From a bacterium (GTDB lineage: Bacteria > Pseudomonadota > Gammaproteobacteria > Pseudomonadales > Moraxellaceae): a stretch of DNA of 64,000 nt. The DNA lies in contig JAQSDB010000008.1 of NCBI GenBank assembly GCA_029945725.1, forward strand, positions 310,001-374,000, written 5' to 3'. Below, in pieces: positions 38,890-48,610 of this stretch (its first letter is position 1; each line of letters opens with the position of its first letter). A model generated the notes under the pieces. The model had not been told where the DNA came from and searched no databases. It saw only the letters and a list, made by a program, of their open reading frames with translations. Made by a program: the position numbers and the translations under genes.

Positions 38890-39726
38890 TTACGTGCTTG
38901 AACGTGCTGTCATTGCCATGATCATCACCTGGACATGGCGCCACAGGCCGCGCAACAGGCGGCTCAGGTGCTTGCGCACACTCAGGCCATGCCGGTTTTG
39001 CCGGAAATCCCCGCGGATGGTGGAAACATGGCCGGTATCCTCCATGACCGCAAAAGGGCGCAGATGCCAGACGCGCGCACCATGGTTCACAAAAAAAGGA
39101 TGGTCATCGGCCACCGTCTGCAGGGGGAAATTCCTTTTCAGTTTTTCACAGCCGCCACGACTGACCAGATACCCCACCATGCCCATATGCCCCTGCCTTG
39201 GCCGCAGGCCATAAACATGTCCACTGCTCAAGCGCCCCACCACCATGACCGGATCATAAAGCCAGGCCAGCCTGACCTCCTCATCGGCAAGCTTCGGATA
39301 GCCGAAAATCAGCACATCAAGATCGGCAATCTCGTGCGTCGCCTGCAGGGCCTGCAAGAAACCCGGCAGCAGGCGCGCATCATCCTCCAGCACAAAGGCA
39401 CGTTCCTGTCCTGACGCCAGTATCCGGTCGTAAGCCATCTGGTGCGACAGCGCACAACCGATCTCGCCATCCGTCATGTCACGGCCGCCGATATTGGCGC
39501 GGATGTTTTCGGCAGGAGCCAGCTTTCCCGCCCGGTCAGCGGCCGACAGGGCACTGCCCCTGATCGCATCCACAAAATCGAACTCAAGGCCGAGGGCTGC
39601 CAGTTGCGCGGCCATGCCGGCACGACGCGCATCCGTTCCCGGCAGGGAAACGACATAGATCGGAATTTTTCCGGAGGAAGTTGCCGCACAGGCAGCTGTC
39701 GACATGACGCCAGATTGGGGGATCAT
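38890..39726 (-). CDS. Glycosyltransferase family 25 (LPS core type)
   Basis: A 278-residue GT25 enzyme. IYVVSLPGTDARRAGM opens the fold, EIGCALSHQMAY is the family signature, and AFVLEDDARLLPG holds the metal-binding acidic motif. ATG 39726 overlaps the upstream GT2 stop (ATGA), which decides against the longer in-frame start at 39852; ATG 39705 is also possible. GT25 members add galactose or related sugars to LOS/LPS cores. Confidence 0.88.
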   Translation of the reverse strand: MIPQSGVMSTAACAATSSGKIPIYVVSLPGTDARRAGMAAQLAALGLEFDFVDAIRGSALSAADRAGKLAPAENIRANIGGRDMTDGEIGCALSHQMAYDRILASGQERAFVLEDDARLLPGFLQALQATHEIADLDVLIFGYPKLADEEVRLAWLYDPVMVVGRLSSGHVYGLRPRQGHMGMVGYLVSRGGCEKLKRNFPLQTVADDHPFFVNHGARVWHLRPFAVMEDTGHVSTIRGDFRQNRHGLSVRKHLSRLLRGLWRHVQVMIMAMTARSST

Positions 39727-40484
39727 TTTTTTCCGGCATCCCGCGTCAGCTCGTACAGCTTCGCTTCTTTCATGAAGGCATAAAAAGAGTTGATCATGCT
39801 GCCGATAAAACCCTGCCAGCCATTGAGAAAATCCCGGCGCAGGAAATAACACTTGATGAAGGTCAGCGGCATCACCAGCACCAGTTTCAGCATGCTGGCG
39901 CGCTTGCCTTTTGCGGCCTTCTCCCGTGCTTTCAGCGAAGAATAGTTATTGTTCTTGTCAACCTTGATGGCAATGTCCTGCTCGCCGTAATGATAAATCG
40001 TGCCTGTCGCGCGGCGCACATTGCCCTCCACCTGCACGGCTTCATGCACGGCGATACCAAGGTCATAGCTGCCGCTGGTGCGACGGAAAAACCGGATCTT
40101 GGCATGCAGGCGGGTATGCTCGCTGCACAAACGCCCCATAAAGGCATCACGAATCGGTGTAATCAGGCCGTCGATATCATTTTCGGCAATCACCGACTCG
40201 ATCTCTTTTTTCAGCTCGGCCGACAGCTCTTCATCGCCATCCAGATTGAGCGCCCAGGGCTGCGTGCACTCCGCCAGCGCCAGCGCCTTCTGGCCGGCAT
40301 AACCCTGCCAGTCCTGATGCCGGATACGGGTATTCGGATACTGCTGCGCAATGGCATACGTATCATCGGAGCTGCCCGAATCAAGAATCACGACTTCGGC
40401 AAAATCACTGACGCTGTCGAGGGTCTGGCGCAGCCACTGCCCGCAATCGAGGGTCACGATGTAGACGCTGCAGGGAATACTCAT
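39723..40484 (-). CDS. Glycosyltransferase family 2, WaaE/LgtF-like
   Basis: A 253-residue GT-A enzyme. VYIVTLDCGQWLRQTLDSV, ILDSGSSDDT and ALNLDGDEEL carry the nucleotide and DxD-type motifs. FRRTSGSYDLGIAVHEAV and the C-terminal KCYFLRRDFLNGWQGFIG segment match the WaaE/KdtX/LgtF group, which adds beta-1,4-glucose to core heptose. Its start overlaps the deacetylase stop by four bases. The presence of this inner-core enzyme supports an LPS core role for the whole run. Confidence 0.87.
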   Translation of the reverse strand: MSIPCSVYIVTLDCGQWLRQTLDSVSDFAEVVILDSGSSDDTYAIAQQYPNTRIRHQDWQGYAGQKALALAECTQPWALNLDGDEELSAELKKEIESVIAENDIDGLITPIRDAFMGRLCSEHTRLHAKIRFFRRTSGSYDLGIAVHEAVQVEGNVRRATGTIYHYGEQDIAIKVDKNNNYSSLKAREKAAKGKRASMLKLVLVMPLTFIKCYFLRRDFLNGWQGFIGSMINSFYAFMKEAKLYELTRDAGKK

Positions 40485-41227
40485 ATCCGGTACCTTCCTT
40501 TGGCCAGGGCAATGCGCATTTGCACACCGTCCATGACGCCGTTGGTGCTGATGCGCGGCAGACAGAAACGATTGCCCGCATCAATGAGTTCTACGGCCTT
40601 GCGCGTGCTCACGGCACTGTCATAACCCGCTGCCGCCACCATGCGCTCATGCTCGGCATTAAAGCGCCCGAAGGGATAGGCAAAGCTCCGGCAGCTGCCG
40701 GCAAGCCCGGCGACTCTCGCCCTGGAATCACGAATCTCGCGCTCGGCCTCGCCGGCCGCAAGGCGCGTCAGGTTCACGTGATGCAGGGTATGTGCCCCGA
40801 ATTCGACAAGTCCGCTCGCCGCCATTTCAGTAATCTGCGCCAGGTCCAGCTTTTCAATATCGGGAATATCGGGCGCCAGATAAATGGTGGCCTTGACGCC
40901 GTATTTTTTGAGCAGTGGAAAAGCGTAGTGATAGTTATCGGCAAAGCCGTCGTCAAAGGTGAGGGCAATATGGCGGCGGCGGTCGGCGGCATCCATCAGC
41001 TCCGACACGGTGACAAACACATAATTTCTTTTGCACAAAAGCTGCAGGAGTTTTTCAAAACGGGCCGGCGGCATGTTCATGCCGGAAGCCGCAATGGCCG
41101 GCGTCACACGATGCAGCATCATCAGGCGCGGCCACTCCGGATTGCGGCCAGGCAGCCAGATCGCATAACGGCCAAGCAGAAACAGCAAGCCCGGCAACAG
41201 CAGAAGACCCAGCCACCACAGGCTCAT
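40481..41227 (-). CDS. Polysaccharide deacetylase, NodB homology domain
   Basis: A 248-residue enzyme with an N-terminal membrane anchor (residues 3-24) and a carbohydrate esterase 4 domain. ALTFDDGFADNYHYAFPLL gives the catalytic base and metal Asp pair, GAHTLHHVNL the two metal His residues, and FAYPFGRFN the groove motif. It probably deacetylates an N-acetylated sugar of the core, as proposed for the pda genes in Acinetobacter OC loci. It is joined to neighbours on both sides by ATGA overlaps. Confidence 0.88.
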   Translation of the reverse strand: MSLWWLGLLLLPGLLFLLGRYAIWLPGRNPEWPRLMMLHRVTPAIAASGMNMPPARFEKLLQLLCKRNYVFVTVSELMDAADRRRHIALTFDDGFADNYHYAFPLLKKYGVKATIYLAPDIPDIEKLDLAQITEMAASGLVEFGAHTLHHVNLTRLAAGEAEREIRDSRARVAGLAGSCRSFAYPFGRFNAEHERMVAAAGYDSAVSTRKAVELIDAGNRFCLPRISTNGVMDGVQMRIALAKGRYRI

Positions 41228-42153
41228 GACAAATCCCCGTCTGCCAGAAAGCGTTCCAGCACCTGATGGGCAACCGCTCCGGCTTCATTCAGGGCCAGCG
41301 TTGGCGCAGGAAGCTCCTCGCTGCGCCCCTGACAGCGGCTGAAAAAGGCAAGCTGCCCGTCATCGGCCATTTTCGCGACACCCGCCAGAACACGGCCGCT
41401 GCGGTTTGCGTCGGGCAACTCGATGACACCAACACGACAGCCTGCGGACAAGGCCTCGTAAATCATGGAAGCACTGTCTTCACTGACCCAGACGGTTTCG
41501 GTGCCGGCCAGGCGCTGTGCCAGCCATCCCGGCGGACACGCCGCCCAGGGCTGGAAGCGTTCGCCATAGCGTTGCGCCAGTGCCGCACTCAAGGCCTCCG
41601 GTGTGCGGCGGGAATCCGTAATGCGCCAGAGCTGACCCGGCTTGAGCGCGGCGACAATGGTCGTGACCTGCCGCAGGACCGCGTCATCGTCCCAGCGCGC
41701 ATGCTTGCTTACACCACCCAGCAGGATCAGCACACTGTCCGGTTTTTTTTCACCGGGCCGCATGGCATTGAGCGCGCCACGCGTCACGATGACGCGCGCG
41801 TCCGGCGTCAGGCCGTCATGCTCGGGAACAATGACCAGATCGAAAAGAAAGGCCGGCAGGGAAGGTTTCATCAGCACGATGATCTTGCCGCCGACGGCTT
41901 TTTTGGCGGCCAGCATGGGCACATGCGTGGCATGACCCGCCCCGATCAGGAAATCCGGGCGGTGTTTGACAAGACCTGCGGGGAAACGGCCGAGCATCCA
42001 GTCGGCAAGGCCCACCGGATGCTCGCGCACATCGAAGTCATTCACTTCTACAGGAAGCAGTTCGCCCAGCGCCTTGATCAGCCCAAGGCTTTGCTGCTCG
42101 TGGCCGGGTTTGCCATCCCGGAAACGCCAGATGATGAGGGGGTTGACCGCCAT
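41224..42153 (-). CDS. ELM1-family protein
   Basis: A 309-residue protein of the mitochondrial-fission ELM1 family, a GT-B-like group of uncertain function. WRFRDGKPGHEQQSLGL opens the protein, LIGAGHATHVPMLAAKK follows, and VWVSEDSASMIYEALSAGCRVGV is the family C-terminal signature. Bacterial copies are usually found among LPS core genes. It is the first gene of the overlapping run and lies 27 bases after the ilvE stop, so it could be cotranscribed with ilvE. Confidence 0.85.
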   Translation of the reverse strand: MAVNPLIIWRFRDGKPGHEQQSLGLIKALGELLPVEVNDFDVREHPVGLADWMLGRFPAGLVKHRPDFLIGAGHATHVPMLAAKKAVGGKIIVLMKPSLPAFLFDLVIVPEHDGLTPDARVIVTRGALNAMRPGEKKPDSVLILLGGVSKHARWDDDAVLRQVTTIVAALKPGQLWRITDSRRTPEALSAALAQRYGERFQPWAACPPGWLAQRLAGTETVWVSEDSASMIYEALSAGCRVGVIELPDANRSGRVLAGVAKMADDGQLAFFSRCQGRSEELPAPTLALNEAGAVAHQVLERFLADGDLS

Positions 42154-42180
42154 ACCTGCACCACGAGCCGCAAGGCTTCC

Positions 42181-43104
42181 TTATTTTACCGGCGTCAGCC
42201 ATTCGGCATGTTTGGGATTGCGCCCCATGACCGTATCGAAATACAGCTGCTGCAGCTTTGTGGTCACCGGGCCGCGACGACCTTCACCGATCTGGCGACC
42301 ATCGAGCTCGCGAATCGGGGTGACTTCAGCGGCGGTGCCGGTAAAGAACGCTTCATCCGCAATATAAACTTCATCGCGGGTGATGCGCTTTTCAACCAGC
42401 GGAATGCCGAGATCACGCGACAGTGTCAGCACGGCATTGCGGGTGATGCCGTTAAGGCAGGCCGTGACTTCCGGCGTGTAGATCACGCCGTCTTTCACGA
42501 TAAACACATTCTCGCCGGAGCCTTCGGCCACATAACCTTCCGGATCGAGCAGCAAGGCTTCGTCCGCACCGCCTGACAGGGCTTCCTGCAAGGCGAGCAT
42601 GGAATTGATGTAGTTGCCGTTGGCCTTGGCACGCGTCATGGAAATGTTCACATGATGGCGGGTGTAGCTGGAGGTGCGCACCTTGATACCCTGCTCCAGC
42701 GCCTCTTTACCCATATAGGCGCCCCATTCCCAGGCCGCCACGATCACGTGGACTTTCAGGCCGGTGGCACGCAGGCCCATCGCTTCCGAACCGAAAAACA
42801 CCATCGGGCGCAGATAGGCATGCGGCAGATTGTTTTCGCGCACGGCAGCACGCTGTGCTTCATTGATTTCCGCTTTCGTGAACGGGATTTTCATGTTCAT
42901 GATATGCGCGGAATCAAACAGGCGGTTCGTGTGTTCCTGCAGCCGGAAAATGGCCGTACCGCCTTCTGCGGCATAAGCACGCACACCCTCAAACACGCCC
43001 ATGCCGTAATGCAGGGTATGGGTCAGTACATGGGTTTTGGCATCGCGCCAGGGCACCATTTCGCCGTCATACCAGATCACTCCATCACGATCAGACATCG
43101 ACAT
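42181..43104 (-). CDS. ilvE: Branched-chain amino acid aminotransferase
   Basis: A 307-residue fold-type IV PLP enzyme. THTLHYGMGVFEGVRAY, the Schiff-base Lys region SYTRHHVNISMTRAKANGNYIN, and EALLLDPEGYVAEGSGENVF are all diagnostic. It catalyses the last step of Val, Leu and Ile synthesis. ATG 43104 has GGAGAG about nine bases upstream; the ATG two codons later (43098) is also possible and the start at 43137 is not supported. Adjacent glnE and outer-core genes repeat an arrangement known in Acinetobacter. Confidence 0.95.
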   Translation of the reverse strand: MSMSDRDGVIWYDGEMVPWRDAKTHVLTHTLHYGMGVFEGVRAYAAEGGTAIFRLQEHTNRLFDSAHIMNMKIPFTKAEINEAQRAAVRENNLPHAYLRPMVFFGSEAMGLRATGLKVHVIVAAWEWGAYMGKEALEQGIKVRTSSYTRHHVNISMTRAKANGNYINSMLALQEALSGGADEALLLDPEGYVAEGSGENVFIVKDGVIYTPEVTACLNGITRNAVLTLSRDLGIPLVEKRITRDEVYIADEAFFTGTAAEVTPIRELDGRQIGEGRRGPVTTKLQQLYFDTVMGRNPKHAEWLTPVK

Positions 43105-43164
43105 GACTTTTCTCTCCGCGTGAACGATGACACCCATCGTTCAGCGCTACCAAAGGGTTATTCA

Positions 43165-46017
43165 TTACCCGCCAATCAGTTCATTCCACCAATGCACAAC
43201 GAGCGCGCGTTCCTCAAGGAACTCGTCGTCGTTAACCTTGGCTTCCTTGTTGGCGAGCGCGAGACGGTGGCCGCGGGCACGGTATTGCAGATAGGCATCC
43301 CTGAGCCCGGCGGCCGCATCAGACGGGAGAAGGCCACGGGTGGCAAGACCTTCCAGAATGCGGACGTTATCGGGGTAGCGGGTCAGCTCAGGGGTTTCGT
43401 GTGCCCACGCCAGTGCGGCATATTGCACCATAAATTCAATATCAACGATACCTCCCCGGTCCTGCTTGAGGTCGAACCCCTGGCCCTTTTTACCCGGCGC
43501 TTCCGAGGATAAATGGGCGCGCATCTTGTCGCGCATGTCACGCACCTCCGTGCGCAGGACCACGATGTCGCGCGCCTTTCCCAGCACGGCACGGCGCTCC
43601 TCGTCGAAGGCCAGCGCCAGGCGCTTGTCGCCTGCCACCACACGCGCCCTGACCAGGGCCTGATGCTCCCAGGTCCAGGCCTTCTCTTCCTGGTAGGTGC
43701 GAAACGCGTTGAGCGAGCTCACCAGCATCCCCGAATTGCCGGAGGGGCGCAGGCGCATGTCGATCTCGTAGATCTGGCCAGCCGCGGTGGCCGTGGTGAG
43801 AAAGGCAATAATCTTCTGGCCAAGACGCGCAAAGAAGCTGGCGTTATCGAGCGGCTTCACGCCGTCGGTTTCACCTTCCGCACTGCCATCGTGAATGAAC
43901 ACGAGATCCAGATCGGAGCCATAGCCCAGCTCCAGCCCGCCCAGCTTGCCGTAGCCGACAATGATGAAATCCGGATCACAGGGGGTGCCATCGGCGCGCA
44001 CCGGCCTGCCGTGCCGGGCCGTGAGCTGGCGCCAGCTCAGCCACAGCACCTCCTCCAGCATCGCTTCGGCCAGCCAGGTCAGATAATCACTGACCTTCAT
44101 CAGCGGCAGCGTACCGGTGATGTCGGAAGCGGCCACGCGCAAGACCTGTCCCTTCTGGAAAATGCGCAATGCCTCCATCTGCGCCTCCAGATCATCCTCC
44201 GGAATACGCACCAGCACCTGCCGCAACTCGGCCTCGATGTCATCCTTTTTCGGTGGCGAGAAAAGGGTTTCCGCGTTGAGCAGCTCATCAAGCAGCACCG
44301 GATACCGCGCCAGCACTTCGGCAATCCAGGGACTGGCCGCGCACAGCCCGACCAGCCGCTTCAGCGCCGCATGGTTTTCCACCAGCAGCATGATGTAGGC
44401 GGAGCGGCGCAATACCGATTCGAGCAAGGGCAGGCAACGCGTGAGCGCGACATCCGGCTCCTCCTGGCGCGCACATTCCTGCAGCAGAAGCGGCATCAGC
44501 TTGTCGAGGCGTTCGCGCCCCAGGCTCTGCATGGCACGCGCCCCGCGCCCCTCGCGCAGATCCAGCAGTTTTTGCGCACTCTCGCCGGCACTGGTGAATT
44601 TCTCTGCCGCCAGCAAGGCCGGCATGTCTTCCGCACTGGCACACCAGATCGCCGAACCCGTTGCCGTGGCTTCTGCAGCGCTCGTATCGCGCGCCACCAC
44701 CACATCACGGAACTGCGCCTCCACCCGGCTGCGCTGCTCATCCAGCACCAGCATGAAGGCCGGCCAGTCGGCAAAGCCCAGACTCCGTGCCAGACGCACT
44801 TGTTCCTCTGGCAGCGAAGGCAGTTCCTGCGTCTGACGGTCATGCAGGGACTGGATCCGGTGCTCGACCCGGCGCAGGAAAAGATAGGCAGCGGTCAGAT
44901 CGGCCACCGCCTGCGGCGGCAACAAACCTGTCTCGCCAAGCAGGGCCAGCACCGGCAACAACTCGCGCTGCTGCAGGCGCTTGTCGACGCCACCGCGAAT
45001 CAGCTGGAAAGCCTGCGCAATAAACTCAACCTCGCGAATGCCGCCACGCCCGAGCTTGATATTGTTGTCCATGCCCTTGCGCCGTACTTCACGCTCGATC
45101 ATGGCCTTCATTTCACGCAAGGATTCAAAAACGCCGAAATCAATGTAGCGGCGGAACACAAAGGGGCGCAGCGCCAGCATCAGCTCCTGTCCGCGCACCG
45201 CATCGCCGGCACAGATGCGCGCCTTGATCAGGGCGTAGCGTTCCCACTCGCGGCCATGCTGCTCGTAATAGGTCTCCATCGCCGCAAACGAACTGACCAG
45301 GGCTGAACCATCGCCCCAGGGACGCAGGCGCATGTCGACCCGAAAAACAAAACCGTCCGGCGTCACCGTATCCAGCAGGCGGATGATTTTCTGCCCGAGA
45401 CGAACAAAGAATTCCTGATTGGAAATGGTTTTGGGGCCGGCGGTGTCGCCCGCTTCGGGATAAGTGAAGATAAGGTCGATATCAGAAGAAAGATTGAGTT
45501 CCTGCGCGCCCAGCTTGCCCATGGCAATGACGCAGAGCTGCAAGGACTTGCCGCTCTGCGCTCCCACAGGATCACCGTGTATGGCTGCCAAAGTGGCATG
45601 CGCCTGCTGCATGGCCACGGCAATGGCGGCATCGGCAAAATCAGAAAGCTCGCGCGTCAGCTCCGGAACAGAACAGAGATTGTTTACGTCCCGGTAAATC
45701 CAGCGCAGCATTTCCTGTTCGCGCCGCTGGCGCAGACCCGCCATGAGGGCATCGTCAGCTAACGCCCACAGCGGCTGCATCAGCTCGCGATATTCGCCAT
45801 CACGACGACCACGGTGCAGTTCGCCCGAAGCCCACAACTGGCGACAGGCATCCGGGTGCTGCCGCATGACTGACGCCGAAAACTCGCTGGCGAGCAGCAT
45901 TCTTTCAAGGCGCGGACGCTCCGTGTCATCCAGTAAGAATCCATGCCCTGCAAGACTCTCCATGAGCAAGCTCATGCGGGAATAAACGGGCGCAAGCGTT
46001 TGATCATCGGAGTTCAT
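43165..46017 (-). CDS. glnE: Bifunctional glutamine synthetase adenylyltransferase/deadenylase
   Basis: A 950-residue GlnE. Two nucleotidyltransferase-like domains are visible. The N-terminal adenylyl-removing domain has NLSSDIDLIFTYPEAGD (about residue 165-180); the C-terminal adenylylating domain has YGSDLDLVFIHDG (about residue 705). Each is followed by an RxDMRLRP-type motif (VDMRLRPWG and DMRLRPSGN). It controls the activity of the GlnA encoded nearby in response to PII. ATG 46017 has GAGG seven bases upstream; TTG 46032 is a possible longer start. Confidence 0.96.
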   Translation of the reverse strand: MNSDDQTLAPVYSRMSLLMESLAGHGFLLDDTERPRLERMLLASEFSASVMRQHPDACRQLWASGELHRGRRDGEYRELMQPLWALADDALMAGLRQRREQEMLRWIYRDVNNLCSVPELTRELSDFADAAIAVAMQQAHATLAAIHGDPVGAQSGKSLQLCVIAMGKLGAQELNLSSDIDLIFTYPEAGDTAGPKTISNQEFFVRLGQKIIRLLDTVTPDGFVFRVDMRLRPWGDGSALVSSFAAMETYYEQHGREWERYALIKARICAGDAVRGQELMLALRPFVFRRYIDFGVFESLREMKAMIEREVRRKGMDNNIKLGRGGIREVEFIAQAFQLIRGGVDKRLQQRELLPVLALLGETGLLPPQAVADLTAAYLFLRRVEHRIQSLHDRQTQELPSLPEEQVRLARSLGFADWPAFMLVLDEQRSRVEAQFRDVVVARDTSAAEATATGSAIWCASAEDMPALLAAEKFTSAGESAQKLLDLREGRGARAMQSLGRERLDKLMPLLLQECARQEEPDVALTRCLPLLESVLRRSAYIMLLVENHAALKRLVGLCAASPWIAEVLARYPVLLDELLNAETLFSPPKKDDIEAELRQVLVRIPEDDLEAQMEALRIFQKGQVLRVAASDITGTLPLMKVSDYLTWLAEAMLEEVLWLSWRQLTARHGRPVRADGTPCDPDFIIVGYGKLGGLELGYGSDLDLVFIHDGSAEGETDGVKPLDNASFFARLGQKIIAFLTTATAAGQIYEIDMRLRPSGNSGMLVSSLNAFRTYQEEKAWTWEHQALVRARVVAGDKRLALAFDEERRAVLGKARDIVVLRTEVRDMRDKMRAHLSSEAPGKKGQGFDLKQDRGGIVDIEFMVQYAALAWAHETPELTRYPDNVRILEGLATRGLLPSDAAAGLRDAYLQYRARGHRLALANKEAKVNDDEFLEERALVVHWWNELIGG

Positions 46018-46314
46018 CGTATGCCTCAACAAGCATTGATCATGAAAACAATGCGGATAACGGGTATTTCATCAAAGGCCGGTCACTGCGCAGGCCGGCA
46101 TACCAGAGATACGGAGAACAGGCAGCGACCACCTTCACATCATCCACCCGTCCGCAATGGCCGGGAAAACGTACGGCAAGGGAGCATCATCAATGCAGAA
46201 AAACAGGAAGACGGACCTTGGCTACAGGCAACGGGACGACACCCTTGAGGAAAAAACCATGGCGCAGCCCCGCAGCACAGGTGCGCAAAACCACCACGAA
46301 AGGATTCAGGACTT

Positions 46315-46866
46315 TTATTTTGGTTTTGGCTTGGGGCCGGTGGGTCCAAGCACACTATGGCTTTGAATATAAAAAGTGGAGGACGCGCTGCCCTGCACCT
46401 TGCCTTCGGCATCCTGCACACGCACCAGCAACTGGTGACTGCCACGCTCAAGACTATCCGGCTTGATCATACTGTTGTCACCAAGCGCCGTGCCATCGAG
46501 AAGAAACACCATGCGGTGATCCGCTGCCAGGGATGGCGCCACACTGATACTGACGGGAACCGCATCATCCGAACGCCGGAAAGTGGCTTCATTCACAGGG
46601 CTTTGAATGACAATCGTGTAGTTCATGGACGTGCCCTTGGTTCTGGCAGCATCACTCACGTTTTTTGCCTTCCCGCCCTTGAAAGCAGGAATGGTCATGA
46701 CGGGTTTTGACTCGATCCGCTCGGCCTTGGCAGCCTTGTCCTTGGGCGGCGCATCCGTCAGCACAAGATTGCCGTTGCTGTCGTAGTACTTGAAAATCTC
46801 CGCGTGCGCGGGAGCCGCAGAAGCCAGCAGGGACAGCAGCAGAAGAAATACGCGATGCAGGGACAT
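46315..46866 (-). CDS. DUF4124-containing secreted protein
   Basis: A 183-residue exported protein. The signal peptide MSLHRVFLLLLSLLASAAPAHA is cleaved after residue 22, and the mature N-terminus EIFKYYDSNGNLVLTDAPP is the DUF4124 signature. The C-terminal half has beta-strand-rich sequence (VFLLDGTALGDN, HQLLVRVQDAEG), possibly an Ig-like domain, and a Lys/Pro tail. Proteins of this type often follow glnA in gammaproteobacteria; function is unknown. A 57-codon reading frame on the other strand overlaps its 3' end and is not called. Confidence 0.82.
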   Translation of the reverse strand: MSLHRVFLLLLSLLASAAPAHAEIFKYYDSNGNLVLTDAPPKDKAAKAERIESKPVMTIPAFKGGKAKNVSDAARTKGTSMNYTIVIQSPVNEATFRRSDDAVPVSISVAPSLAADHRMVFLLDGTALGDNSMIKPDSLERGSHQLLVRVQDAEGKVQGSASSTFYIQSHSVLGPTGPKPKPK

Positions 46867-46943
46867 GGCCCGCTCCAGCAAATACCGGGATTCAGAGCTT
46901 AGCCTCTTCGTCCCTCCGCTGCGAAGACCTGGATACCAAAATG

Positions 46944-47009
46944 CAAAGAAGCCCGCATATGCGGGCTTCTTTGTGCCGGACGAGCCTCCTTTCGGGCGCC
47001 TCGTCCGGC
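46944..47009 (-). terminator. Tandem hairpins after glnA
   Basis: Two stems lie just beyond the glnA stop. GCCGGACGAG/CTCGTCCGGC occupies 46975-46984 and 47000-47009. A perfect 30-base palindrome, CAAAGAAGCCCGCAT and its complement, occupies 46944-46973, and its 3' arm on the minus strand ends in CTTCTTTG followed by CATTTTGG. The second is the likely rho-independent terminator of glnA; the first may protect the mRNA end. Confidence 0.75.
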
Positions 47010-47032
47010 GGGTCTCGGCTTTGTCAGCCGTT

Positions 47033-48442
47033 TTAGCAGGAGTAGTACAGCTCGAACTCGATCGGGTGCACGGAAGTGCTCACGCGACGGGCTTCATCCG
47101 TCTTCAGCTCGATATAGGCATCCAGCATGTCCTTGGTGAACACGCCACCCTTGAGCAGGTAGTCGTGATCGGCCTTCAGGCAGTCCAGCGCCATTTCCAG
47201 GCTATGGGCAACGGTCGGGATGTTGGCTTCTTCTTCCGGCGGCAGATCGTACAGGTTCTTGTCTGCCGCTTCGCCCGGGTGGATCTTGTTGACGATACCG
47301 TCCAGACCCGCCATCAGCAGGGCTGCAAAAGCCAGGTAAGGATTGGCAACCGGATCCGGGAAACGCGCTTCAATACGACGGCCCTTGGGGCTGGCGACGT
47401 AAGGAATACGGATGGAAGCGGAGCGGTTACGTGCCGAGTAGGCCATCATGATCGGCGCTTCGTAATGCGGCACCAGACGCTTGTAGGAATTGGTGGCCGG
47501 GTTGGTGATGGCATTCAGCGAACGCGCATGCTTGATGACACCACCGATGAAGAACAGCGCCATTTCGGAGAGACCGGCGTACTGGTCGCCTGCGAACAGG
47601 TTCTTGCCGTCTTTGGCAATGGACATGTGCACATGCATGCCGGAACCGTTGTCACCCACCATGGGCTTGGGCATGAAGGTCGCGGTCTTGCCGAAAGCAT
47701 GAGCGGTGTTCAGTACGGCATATTTCAGCACCTGGACTTCGTCAGCCTTGCGCACCAGCGTATTGAAAGACACGCCGATCTCGGACTGGCAGGACGCCAC
47801 TTCGTGATGCTGCACTTCCACACGGCCCGGGCCCATCATGGCCTCAATGGCGTTGCACATGGCCACACGCAGGTCCTGCTGGGAGTCGACCGGGGGCACG
47901 GGGAAGTAGCCACCCTTCACGCTTGGACGATGGCCGGTGTTGCCGCCTTCGTAGGCATTGTTGGTCGACCAGGCCGCTTCTTCAGCGATGATCTCGTGCG
48001 ACACGCCGGACATGCTGATTTTCCACTTCACTTCGTCAAACACGAAAAACTCGGGCTCGGGACCAAAGAAAGCGGTGTCACCGATACCGGTGGACTTCAG
48101 ATAGGCTTCGGCACGCTTGGCAATGGAGCGTGGATCGCGCTCGTAGCCCTGCATGGTGTTGGGCTCGATAACGTCACAGGTAATGACAACCGTCGGCTCG
48201 TCAAAAAACGGGTCCATGAAGGCCGTGACATCGTCCGGCAGCAGGATCATGTCGGACGCTTCAATGCCCTTCCAGCCAGCAATGGAGGAACCGTCAAACA
48301 TCTTGCCGTTGACGAAGGTGTCTTCGTCCACTGTGCCTGCCGGGAAAGATACGTGCTGCTCCTTGCCCTTTGTATCCGTGAAGCGAAGATCAACCCACTT
48401 CGCGTCGTGTTCTTTGATAAGACCAAGCGTCTTCTTCGACAT
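47033..48442 (-). CDS. glnA: Type I glutamine synthetase
   Basis: A 469-residue GSI-beta enzyme making glutamine from glutamate and ammonia. [22 protein letters not shown] and [19 protein letters not shown] are active-site motifs. The adenylylation Tyr398 lies in NLYDLPPEE, so the enzyme is a target of the GlnE encoded 1 kb away. ATG 48442 has GGAGAG six to seven bases upstream, deciding against the long upstream extension. A sigma-54 promoter is visible at 48563-48579. Confidence 0.97.
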   Translation of the reverse strand: MSKKTLGLIKEHDAKWVDLRFTDTKGKEQHVSFPAGTVDEDTFVNGKMFDGSSIAGWKGIEASDMILLPDDVTAFMDPFFDEPTVVITCDVIEPNTMQGYERDPRSIAKRAEAYLKSTGIGDTAFFGPEPEFFVFDEVKWKISMSGVSHEIIAEEAAWSTNNAYEGGNTGHRPSVKGGYFPVPPVDSQQDLRVAMCNAIEAMMGPGRVEVQHHEVASCQSEIGVSFNTLVRKADEVQVLKYAVLNTAHAFGKTATFMPKPMVGDNGSGMHVHMSIAKDGKNLFAGDQYAGLSEMALFFIGGVIKHARSLNAITNPATNSYKRLVPHYEAPIMMAYSARNRSASIRIPYVASPKGRRIEARFPDPVANPYLAFAALLMAGLDGIVNKIHPGEAADKNLYDLPPEEEANIPTVAHSLEMALDCLKADHDYLLKGGVFTKDMLDAYIELKTDEARRVSTSVHPIEFELYYSC

Positions 48443-48562
48443 GTTTTTCTCTCCGGAGCGTGCATGACTGGTGGTGGCTGCGTTATCGAAATGCCGGCAG
48501 GTGACATCAAAAACCGATATCACCGGACCGAGGCGTCTTTCAAACACCGTGCCGCGTGTGGG

Positions 48563-48579
48563 AGCAAAATACATACCAG
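48563..48579 (-). promoter_or_regulatory. Sigma-54 (RpoN) promoter of glnA
   Basis: On the minus strand the sequence CTGGTATGTATTTTGCT matches the RpoN consensus YTGGCACGNNNNTTGCW except for one base in the -24 box, with GG and GC exactly ten bases apart. It predicts a transcript start near 48552 and a leader of about 110 bases before glnA. This is the expected nitrogen-controlled promoter type for glnA. Confidence 0.75.
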
Positions 48580-48610
48580 CCTGCGACATCCCCGCGAACC
48601 GCGGTTTTTC

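Noticed and set aside
43513-45306. 597-codon + strand frame opposite glnE
   Set aside because: Low-complexity Gln/His/Arg-rich translation; glnE on the other strand has full family motifs.
46193-46366. 57-codon + strand frame with AGGGAG nine bases upstream
   Set aside because: It overlaps the 3' end of the DUF4124 gene antisense, has no family resemblance and no evident promoter. It could be a small protein but cannot be supported.
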